In this document: positions 15,782 to 23,900 of the stretch, piece by piece | Layout: every line of letters starts with the position of its first letter | How positions within the stretch are numbered: the first letter of the stretch is position 1 | NCBI GenBank assembly: GCA_030684395.1 | Contig: JAUXTT010000032.1 | Span: 1-64,000, forward strand | DNA from: Bacteroidota bacterium | GTDB lineage: Bacteria > Bacteroidota > Bacteroidia > B-17B0 > Aurantibacillaceae | Length of the DNA: 64,000 nucleotides | Direction: 5' to 3' | The notes under the pieces: model-generated | Told to the model about the DNA's origin: nothing | The model's input: the letters and a program-made list of their open reading frames with translations, nothing else | The model's database searches: none | Program-made: the position numbers and the translations under genes

Positions 15782-17179
15782 ATGAATATAAAAAAAGCAA
15801 TAAATATTTTTATTGTGGAAGATAATAATTTTTTTTCATTAGCACTAAAAATGTCGATAGAAAATGCTTTCGAAAACAAGCAGGTTCAGGTATTTCTATT
15901 TGAAACCGGAGAAGCGTGCATGGAGAGATTTATAGTGTTAAATCCCGAACTGGTTATTCTTGATTATTATCTCAATAGTAAATCTTTGGATGCCATTGAT
16001 GGGCTTCAGGTTCTTCAAAAAATACGAAATTGTAATAGCGAAACCAGTGTTATTATGCTCACAAGTAATGATCATATTGATACAGCACTGAAATCATTTC
16101 ACGGCGGAGCTTCAGACTATGTGGTTAAAACGGAAAAGCAGTTTAAAAAAATAATTGATTCCATATTCAAAATTCTCGCCGATAAAGAATTGATTTTAGA
16201 AAATGAAATGGCCGCTATACATTCAGCCGAACTGGTATTAGCAGAAAGAGAACTTGTTGTTAAAAATAAAGAAAAGGAAAAATGGGTTAATCAGTTAATC
16301 AATATTAACAAAAAAATTGCCTTTCAAAACAAAGCGCAGATCAAACATGCTGATGAATTAAAAACTGTAAAGGCTCATAAACTGGAAATGGAGAAATCTA
16401 AATTAGCAGTAGAAGAAAAAAATAAAAACATAACAGATAGCATTACTTATGCTAAACGTATTCAGCAAGCAAAACTCCCGAAAAAAGAAGAAATTTATTC
16501 CGCTTTACCGGATAGCTTTGTACTGTTTAAACCAAAAGATATTGTTAGTGGAGATTTTTATTTTTTTAAGAAAAAAGGTCAATCAATTTTTATTGCGGCT
16601 GCTGATTGTACAGGACATGGTGTTCCCGGTGCGCTTATGAGTATGATTGGGTTGGAGAAATTAAACGTAGCAGTTAAATTAAGTGAGGATACTTCAGAAA
16701 TTTTACACCGATTAAACAAAGGAATAAAAAAATCTTTACGTCAATCTGACAACATTGATTCTACAAAGGATGGAATGGACATAGCACTTTGTTCAATAAA
16801 TACCCAAAGTAGAATTATAAAATACGCCGGAGCAAACAGACCTATGTGGATTGTAAGGAAAGGGCATACTTCTGTTGATGAAATTAAACCAACAAAAAAA
16901 GCAATTGGAGGTTTTACAGATAATGACCAACATTTTGATACTCATGAAATACAATTAAATGAAAGGGATACTATTTACATTTTCTCAGATGGTTATGCAG
17001 ATACATTCGGAGGCGAATTTGGGAAGAAAATGATGTCGAGAAGATTTAAAGAAACATTACTTCACATCCAGGATAAAACAATGCTTGAACAAGAAAAATA
17101 TTTAGATAATTTTTTGGAAAGTTGGAAAGCAGAACTGGAACAAGTTGATGATGTTTTAGTAATTGGTATCCGGTTGTAA
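15782..17179 (+). CDS. Response regulator-PP2C (SpoIIE/RsbU-type) phosphatase
   Basis: 465 residues: receiver (INIFIVEDNNFF; phospho-Asp in VILDYYLNS; Lys in YVVKTEK), a coiled coil containing two degenerate units of the kinase repeat (ELVLAERELVVKNKEKEK, NINKKIAFQNKAQIKHADEL), then a SpoIIE-type PP2C domain with metal-binding motifs SGDFY, ADCTGHGVPG, DGMD, FSDGYADTFGG and QVDDVLVIGI. The predicted role is phosphorylation-controlled Ser/Thr phosphatase, as in RsbU-like partner switching, but no STAS or RsbW-like partner is encoded in the window. ATG 15782 is chosen to match the sister regulator's start (MN-K-INIFIVEDN); in-frame ATGs at 15743 and 15773 are possible. Last gene of the second phosphorelay operon. 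Confidence 0.92.
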   Translation: MNIKKAINIFIVEDNNFFSLALKMSIENAFENKQVQVFLFETGEACMERFIVLNPELVILDYYLNSKSLDAIDGLQVLQKIRNCNSETSVIMLTSNDHIDTALKSFHGGASDYVVKTEKQFKKIIDSIFKILADKELILENEMAAIHSAELVLAERELVVKNKEKEKWVNQLININKKIAFQNKAQIKHADELKTVKAHKLEMEKSKLAVEEKNKNITDSITYAKRIQQAKLPKKEEIYSALPDSFVLFKPKDIVSGDFYFFKKKGQSIFIAAADCTGHGVPGALMSMIGLEKLNVAVKLSEDTSEILHRLNKGIKKSLRQSDNIDSTKDGMDIALCSINTQSRIIKYAGANRPMWIVRKGHTSVDEIKPTKKAIGGFTDNDQHFDTHEIQLNERDTIYIFSDGYADTFGGEFGKKMMSRRFKETLLHIQDKTMLEQEKYLDNFLESWKAELEQVDDVLVIGIRL

Positions 17180-17244
17180 CAGGATAACATTTCTAAGAAC
17201 GGTAACCAGAAATATTACCGAATATCCTATAAAGGAAATTATCC

Positions 17245-17272
17245 CCGTTTAGCAATTTGCTTAACGGCTTTT
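17245..17272 (+). terminator. Terminator after second phosphorelay operon
   Basis: CCGTTTAGCAA (17245-17255) pairs with TTGCTTAACGG (17257-17267) with one T-T mismatch, then CTTTT. Confidence 0.75.
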
Positions 17273-17288
17273 GATTTTCATGAAACCT

Positions 17289-17372
17289 GTGAATGATATA
17301 ACAAATAAGAAAATTGCTGTAACACCTTTGGAGCATTTGTTTCTCACCTTTGATTTGTGAAAGTTAATTCAC
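17289..17372 (+). promoter_or_regulatory. Regulon promoter 6 with 5' hairpin
   Basis: Distal box GTGAATGATATAAC (17289-17302), proximal box GTAACAC (17319) 21 bp on, and -7 CACCTTTG with TTTG at 17349-17352, 30 bp on. Hairpin GTGAAAGTTAATTCAC lies at 17357-17372, 17 nt before ATG 17390. Confidence 0.72.
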
Positions 17373-17389
17373 AAATAAATCTAAATAAA

Positions 17390-19015
17390 ATGAAAACAAA
17401 ATTACTTATCTCATTCACTGCCATTCTTGTTTTTTTGCTACCTAATATAAATTTTGGGCAAGTAATTAATTTGGGAACTGCGGCAGATTTTGTCCTCTTC
17501 TCCTCTAATGGAGCTGTAGGAAACTCAGGCATTTCACATCTTACAGGTAACGTTGGCACAAACAATGGTTCGAGCACAGCTTTTGGAAATGTAAATGGAA
17601 TTATGCATGATGCTGATGGTGCAAGTGGACAATGCGCCGCTGACTTATTGATCGCTTACAATCAACTAAACAGCACTATCCCAACCTTCTTTATTTCATC
17701 TTTACTTGGAAATGGTGACACTCTTGTTGCCGGTGTGTATTCTATTTCTGCTGCAGCAACACTAAATTTAGACTTAACTCTGGATGCTCAAAATAGCCCA
17801 AATGCAGTATTTATTTTTCAAATACAGGGATCCCTTTCCACCAATGCGTCTTCAAAAATTAAATTGATCAACCAGGCAAAGGCATGTAATGTATTTTGGA
17901 AGGTAGAAGGTTTGGTTAGCATGGCTTCCGGAACAACAATGAGAGGAACTGTTATTGCAAATAATGCAGCCATTAATTTAAACACTGGAGATACACTTGA
18001 AGGAAGGGCACTTTCAACAGCGGGAGCAGTTACAGTAGATGGAATTCTCGCCTATACGCCAATCGGTTGTGGTAGTCCGGTACTATCGGGTCCAATTGCT
18101 CCGGCACTGGGAGCCGCAGCTTGTTACGCAATATTCTCAACTGACGGGGCTGTCTCAAATTCGGGAATAACTTTTCTTACCGGTGATGTTGGAACAAATA
18201 ATGGTTTAACTACCGGTTTCGATCCTTTAAATGTAACAGGTACTATTCACCCGATACCTGATGGTTCCACAGCAGCATGTGCCGCAGATCTGTTAAACGC
18301 ATATAACTATGTTAATACATTACCATATGATATTGAATTATTGTACCCTGCACAATTTGGAAACAACCTGGTTCTTACGCCACATACCTATTTGATGAAT
18401 GCAGCTGCAACATTTACTGATACACTTTATCTGAATGCACAGGGCAATACCGACGCTGTATTTGTGATCCAGATCAATGGAGCGCTTACTACAAGTACCT
18501 ATTCAAAAGTTAGTTTGATTAATGGAACGCAATCAAAAAATGTATATTGGAAAGTTGAAGGTGCAGTGAGTATTAATAATTATTCTATCTTCTGTGGAAC
18601 TATCATTACAAATAATGGTGCCTTAGGCGCATTAAATACAGGAGTTGTACTCGATGGAAGAGCATTAACAACAACGGGTGCCATCACAACAACAGCTATG
18701 ACCGCGGTTGCCACCATGATCCCTGGAAATTGCGCATCGGTGGGGATTGAATATGTTGAATTAAAAGATGTAAAATCAGCTGTTCTTTTCCCAAATCCAT
18801 TTACTAGTTCAATAACTGTTAAGATAAATGATTTTTCCAAGATCGCGAATGTTGAATTAAGATTATATAATTCTTTTGGATCCGAGATCATGAATGAAAA
18901 TATTATAAAAGAATCTACTATTCTTGAAACTATTTCTCTTTCTTCGGGAATGTACTTTTATAGAATAATGAGCGATAATCACACAATACAATCAGGCAGA
19001 TTAATTGCTGAATAA
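17390..19015 (+). CDS. T9SS-exported protein with two DUF3494 domains
   Basis: 541 residues: signal peptide (MKTKLLISFTAILVFLLPNINFGQ), two consecutive DUF3494 solenoid domains (about 25-225 and 235-440; landmarks FVLFSSNGAVGNSGISHLTG, LNLDLTLDAQNSPNAVFIFQ, NVFWKVEGLVSM, LEGRALSTAGAV; then CYAIFSTDGAVSNSGITFLT, NVYWKVEGAVSI, LDGRALTTTGAI) and a T9SS type A sorting domain (LFPNPFTSSITVKI ... GMYFYRIMSDN ... IQSGRLIAE). It should be secreted through T9SS and attached to the cell surface. Ice binding or adhesion are the family's known or suspected roles. ATG 17390 is used because the in-frame GTG at 17357 lies in the leader hairpin. Its closest paralogue is the next gene. Monocistronic. Confidence 0.92.
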   Translation: MKTKLLISFTAILVFLLPNINFGQVINLGTAADFVLFSSNGAVGNSGISHLTGNVGTNNGSSTAFGNVNGIMHDADGASGQCAADLLIAYNQLNSTIPTFFISSLLGNGDTLVAGVYSISAAATLNLDLTLDAQNSPNAVFIFQIQGSLSTNASSKIKLINQAKACNVFWKVEGLVSMASGTTMRGTVIANNAAINLNTGDTLEGRALSTAGAVTVDGILAYTPIGCGSPVLSGPIAPALGAAACYAIFSTDGAVSNSGITFLTGDVGTNNGLTTGFDPLNVTGTIHPIPDGSTAACAADLLNAYNYVNTLPYDIELLYPAQFGNNLVLTPHTYLMNAAATFTDTLYLNAQGNTDAVFVIQINGALTTSTYSKVSLINGTQSKNVYWKVEGAVSINNYSIFCGTIITNNGALGALNTGVVLDGRALTTTGAITTTAMTAVATMIPGNCASVGIEYVELKDVKSAVLFPNPFTSSITVKINDFSKIANVELRLYNSFGSEIMNENIIKESTILETISLSSGMYFYRIMSDNHTIQSGRLIAE

Positions 19016-19036
19016 TAATAATTTTTAACACACTAT

Positions 19037-19065
19037 GAGTCCGGGCAGTTTGTCCGGACTCTTTT
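19037..19065 (+). terminator. Terminator after first two-domain DUF3494 gene
   Basis: GAGTCCGG (19037-19044) pairs with CCGGACTC (19054-19061), followed by TTTTG. Confidence 0.88.
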
Positions 19066-19091
19066 GTTTAACACCTTTACAAAGACTAGAT

Positions 19092-19174
19092 GTGAATTAT
19101 GTAACTTATTGAATTTGTTGTGTAACACTTTTGAAACAAAGTTGATCACCTTTGTTATGTGAAAATTATTTCAC
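19092..19174 (+). promoter_or_regulatory. Regulon promoter 7 with 5' hairpin
   Basis: Distal box GTGAATTATGTAACT (19092-19106), proximal TGTAACAC (GTAAC at 19122) 21 bp on, and -7 CACCTTTG with TTTG at 19151-19154, 29 bp on. Hairpin GTGAAAATTATTTCAC lies at 19159-19174, 17 nt before ATG 19192. Confidence 0.75.
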
Positions 19175-19191
19175 AATTAACCTAATCAAAA

Positions 19192-20808
19192 ATGAAAAAA
19201 AAATTACTTCTTATTGCTACAACAGTTGCTCTCTTAACAGTTCCGGGTAAAAACTTCGGACAGGCTCCAAGCATGGGTACTACATCAAATTTTGCGCTTT
19301 TCTCTACTGTTGGAGCGCTTAACATTTCAGGAATTTCCCAACTAACCGGTGACATTGGAACGAACAGCGGTTCAACTACAGTGTTTGTTAATGTAAATGG
19401 AAACATCCATGATCAGGATGGCGCAAGTGGACAATGTGCTACTGATCTATTGTCATTATATAACGATCTGGACGCAGCTACTCCAACTTTCTTTATTGCT
19501 CCGGCACTTGGAAACGGAGATACTCTTATTGGTGGTGTTTATTATGTTTTCGGAGCATCATCACTGGATCTTGATCTTACTTTAGATGGATTAGGAAATC
19601 CAAATGCGGTCTTTATTTTTCAATTAGAAGGCCCGCTTTCTACAGGTTCAAATTCAAAAGTACATTTGATCAACGGTGCAAAAGCATGTAATGTGTTTTG
19701 GAAAGTAGAAGGTTTGGTAAGCATGGCTTCCGGAAGCACCATGAGAGGAAACATTGTTGCTAATAATGCAGCTATAAATATGACCGCTGGCGACACTCTT
19801 GAAGGAAGAGCCTTTTCTACTGCAGGTGCAATTACAATAAATGGTTCAATGGTTTATACACCAACAGGCTGTGGAAGCCCAATTCTTAACGGACCAACTG
19901 CTCCTTCAATGGGAACTACAGAATGTTATGCAATATTTTCTTCTGACGGACCGGTTACAAATGCAGGCATAACAACTGTTACAGGTGACGTTGGGACAAA
20001 TGTTGGTTTAACCAATGGTTATGATCCTTTAACTGTAACCGGAATGATCCATCCAATTCCTGATGTTTCTACATCACAATGTGCTGCTGACTTATTAACT
20101 ATGTCAACTTATCTTAACTCTTTAGCTGCAGACATCGAATTAAGGGTGCCTGCACAATTTGGGCACAATTTAGTTCTTACTCCACATACTTACATCATGA
20201 ATGGTGCGGTATCACTTACAGATACATTATACTTAAATGCTGAAGGTTACACAAATGCAGTATTTGTTATTCAGGTGTTTGGGGCTTTTTCTACCAGTGT
20301 TTATTCTAAAGTTATTTTAACTAATGGTACACAAGCTAAAAATGTTTATTGGCAAGTTAACGGTGCAGTGAACATTGCCGATTATTCAATCTTTAACGGA
20401 ACAATCGTTGCAAATAACGGAGCAATAGACCTATCTACCGGAGTTTCGGTTGACGGAAGAATTCTTTCAACTACCGGTGCAGTACAAACTGCAGCAGATA
20501 CTGTTATAACACCTACTACCTGCACTCTTATTGGTATCGTTGAATCTAATTCAGTAAAAACAACTGATGCTGTTAGTATTTACCCAAATCCGTTTAGCTC
20601 ATACACTACAATTGTCATGAATAAAGTGTCTGCGTCTTACAAAGCTGAAGTGAAGTTATATAATATTCTTGGAGCTGAAGTAATGAGTACGCCTATCATT
20701 AAAAAATCAACAACAATTGACACGATTAACCTTCCTGAAGGAATTTATTTTTATCAAATTACCGATAACAATAAAATGATTCAATCAGGCAGACTGATTG
20801 CTGAATAG
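19192..20808 (+). CDS. T9SS-exported protein with two DUF3494 domains
   Basis: 538 residues, a close paralogue of the 17390 protein along its whole length: signal peptide (MKKKLLLIATTVALLTVPGKNFGQ), DUF3494 domain 1 (FALFSTVGALNISGISQLTG ... NVFWKVEGLVSMASGSTMRG ... LEGRAFSTAGAI), DUF3494 domain 2 (CYAIFSSDGPVTNAGITTVT ... NVYWQVNGAVNI ... VDGRILSTTGAV) and the same T9SS type A tail ending IQSGRLIAE. Tandem duplication including promoter and terminator context is the simplest explanation. The two paralogues differ mostly at solenoid surface positions, so binding surfaces may differ. Expected location: cell surface. Confidence 0.92.
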   Translation: MKKKLLLIATTVALLTVPGKNFGQAPSMGTTSNFALFSTVGALNISGISQLTGDIGTNSGSTTVFVNVNGNIHDQDGASGQCATDLLSLYNDLDAATPTFFIAPALGNGDTLIGGVYYVFGASSLDLDLTLDGLGNPNAVFIFQLEGPLSTGSNSKVHLINGAKACNVFWKVEGLVSMASGSTMRGNIVANNAAINMTAGDTLEGRAFSTAGAITINGSMVYTPTGCGSPILNGPTAPSMGTTECYAIFSSDGPVTNAGITTVTGDVGTNVGLTNGYDPLTVTGMIHPIPDVSTSQCAADLLTMSTYLNSLAADIELRVPAQFGHNLVLTPHTYIMNGAVSLTDTLYLNAEGYTNAVFVIQVFGAFSTSVYSKVILTNGTQAKNVYWQVNGAVNIADYSIFNGTIVANNGAIDLSTGVSVDGRILSTTGAVQTAADTVITPTTCTLIGIVESNSVKTTDAVSIYPNPFSSYTTIVMNKVSASYKAEVKLYNILGAEVMSTPIIKKSTTIDTINLPEGIYFYQITDNNKMIQSGRLIAE

Positions 20809-20833
20809 AAATAAAAAGGAGAAAAAAAACAAG

Positions 20834-20863
20834 AGCCCAATACGTAAACGTATTGGGCTTTTT
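20834..20863 (+). terminator. Terminator after second two-domain DUF3494 gene
   Basis: AGCCCAATACG (20834-20844) pairs perfectly with CGTATTGGGCT (20849-20859), followed by TTTT. Confidence 0.92.
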
Positions 20864-20891
20864 GCATGAATAATTTTTCATTAACTAATGA

Positions 20892-20974
20892 GTGAATGAT
20901 GTAACTAATTACAAGAATGGTATAACATAAAAAAATTAAAGAAGTCCAACTTTGTAAGGTGAAAATTAATTCAT
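20892..20974 (+). promoter_or_regulatory. Regulon promoter 8 with 5' hairpin
   Basis: Distal box GTGAATGATGTAACT (20892-20906); proximal half-site GAATGGTATAAC (20915-20926), here clearly the same sequence type as the distal box, 21 bp on. TTTG at 20951-20954, 29 bp on. Hairpin GTGAAAATTAATTCAT lies at 20959-20974, 17 nt before ATG 20992. Confidence 0.74.
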
Positions 20975-20991
20975 CAATAAATCTAGTTCAA

Positions 20992-23900
20992 ATGAAAAAT
21001 AAATTAAAGTTTATCATAACAGCGATTGCTTTGTTAGTCTTTCCGAAATTTAATTTCGGGCAAGCACCTACATTAGGCACCGCAGCCAACTGGGCCATCT
21101 TCAGTACAGCCGGAGCGGTTACAAACACCGGCACCGGGTTTCTTACAAAAATCACCGGTAATGTTGGTACAGTAGCAGGTGGCATTACCGGTTTCGGAAA
21201 TGTAGATGGTGTGATGACCTTTACAGGTCATGCCGATAACGCCGCGTGTGCATCAGATATACTGCTTGCATATAATTTTCTGAATGTTGCCGTTCAAACT
21301 AACGCTCCGGGGATTCTACTCGGAAACGGGCAAATTCTGAATGCAGGGGTACATAACATACCTGCGGCAGCAACAATGAATTTAGATCTTATTTTAGATG
21401 GACAAGGAAATTCCAATGCAGTGTTTATTTTTCAAATACAGGGACCCTTCGCCACCAATACAAATTCAAAAGTAAAATTGATCAATGGCGCACAAGCATG
21501 TAACGTGTTTTGGAAAGTAGAAGGTGCTGTGAGTATGGCTACAGGAACTACTATGAGAGGAACTGTTATAGCTAACAACGCTGCAATTACAATGAACGTT
21601 GGTGATACACTTGAAGGAAGAGCATTTGCTATTAACGGCGCTATTCTTTGTAGTGAACTTTTAGCTTACACACCTATTGGTTGTGGAAGTCCGGTTCTTA
21701 CAGGGCCAGTAGCTCCAACATTTGGTGCTTCAAATTGTTTTGCACTATTTTCTTCTATTGGTGCACTTGGAAACACTCCTACATCAAACATTACGGGTGA
21801 TGTTGGAAATGCCGGAGGCGCATTGGGTGGTTGGAGTGCCGGTGAAGTTACAGGCGTTTTACACCCAACAGGAGATGGAGCTACAATGGCAGCAGCAGCT
21901 GATCTGGGTAATGTAAATAGTTATTTGTTAGGATTACCTTTTGATATTGAATTATTGTTTCCCCCTGAGTTTGGACATAACCTTGTTCTTACACCACATA
22001 CATACCTTCTTAATTCTGCTACAGCATTAACCGATACCGTTTATTTAAATGGCATGGGAGATCCTAATGCAGTATTTGTTATCCAAATATTTGGAGCTTT
22101 TAATGCTAGTGCCAATTCAAGAGTTATATTAACCAATGGAACTCAGGCGAAAAATGTATTTTGGAAAATTAATGGTGCAGTTGATTTAGGTGTTGGTTCC
22201 ATTTTTTATGGAACAATGATTGTTGATGGTGCATTCCTTTTACAACCGGGAGTTGAAATTATAGGAAGAGCACTTACTATCAATGGAGCTATAACTACTA
22301 CTGCAGTAACGGTTTCACTCCCTCCTGGAGTTTGCGGAGCTTTGTTGCCTCCGGTAATTGTTACAGATCCTACAAATCAAACAGTGTGTGCCGGTAATTC
22401 AGTAAGTTTTACTGTAAGCGCGACCGGTGATGGCCTCACCTATCAGTGGAGAAAGGGTGCTGTAAACTTAGTTGATGGTGGAAATATTTCAGGGGCACAA
22501 ACAGCTACTCTTACTATTAATCCTGCAAGTATCGCAGATGCTGCATTAGATTATAACGTAGTAGTTAGTGGAAGTTCAGGGCCAAGTGTTACTTCAATAG
22601 ATGTTTCTTTAATAATCAATACACCTCCAATTATCACTACAGAACCTACCGATCAGGCAGCATGTCCTGGTGGTTCAGTAAGTTTTTCGGTAGTTGCAAG
22701 CGGCACAGGAATTACATACCAATGGAAAAAAGGATTAGTTGATATGATCGATGGTGGAAATATTTCCGGAGCAACATCTTCTGTGCTAACCATTAATCCG
22801 GTGAGTACCTCTGATACTGCATCTAATTATTATGTTGTCATTACCGGAACATGTCCACCAAATGATACTTCTATAACTGTTTCTTTATCTACTTCTTCAC
22901 CAATCATTACTTTAGAACCTAGCAATCAACAAATATCATGTGGTGGTGCTTCGGTGAGTTTTTCAGTACTTGCATCCGGAACAGGCCTTACATACCAATG
23001 GAGAAAAGGGTCGGTTGACTTGATTGATGGTGGGAATATTTTCGGAGTAAATACTCCAACTCTTACAATTAATCCGGTAATTATCACGGATGCTGCAACT
23101 GATTATAATGTTGTTGTAACAGGTGCATGTGCACCAAGTGATACTTCAATAAATGTTTCATTAATAATTACCAACGCTCCTATCATAACCACAGAACCAA
23201 CCGATCAAACTGCATGTGCAGGAACTTCAGTAAGTTTTTCAGTGATTTCATCCGGTGCAGGTATTTCATACCAATGGAGAAACGGAACAACTGATTTAGT
23301 TGATGGTGGATCTATTTCAGGTGCTACATCTTCCGTACTTACTATTAATCCCGTGAGCATCACTGATACTTCTTCTAATTATTATGTTGTTGCCACTGGC
23401 GCATGTGCTCCAAATGATACTTCACTACTTGTTTCATTAATAGTAGATACTCCTCCAATTATTACAACAGAGCCTATCAACCAAGTTGCATGTCCAGGAA
23501 GTTCAGTTAGTTTTTCAGTAGTTGCGACTGGCACAGGTATTACATACCAATGGAGAAAAGGAACAGCTGATATGGTTGATGGTGGAAACATTTCAGGGGC
23601 ACAAACTGCAACACTATCCATTAATCCTATGAGTATCTCTGATACTGCATCTAATTATTATGTTGTTATCACGGGAACATGCCTTCCAAACGATACTTCA
23701 ATAAATGTTTCTTTGATGTTAGGTAATCCAATTATTATAACTGAACCATTAAGTCAGATAGTATGTTCAGGTAGTTCAGCTACATTCTCTGTTTCTGCAA
23801 CAGGATCAGCTCTTACTTATCAGTGGAAAAAAGGAATTGCTGATGTAATTGATGGCGCAACTATTTCAGGTGCTCAAACTGCAACACTTACAATTAACCC

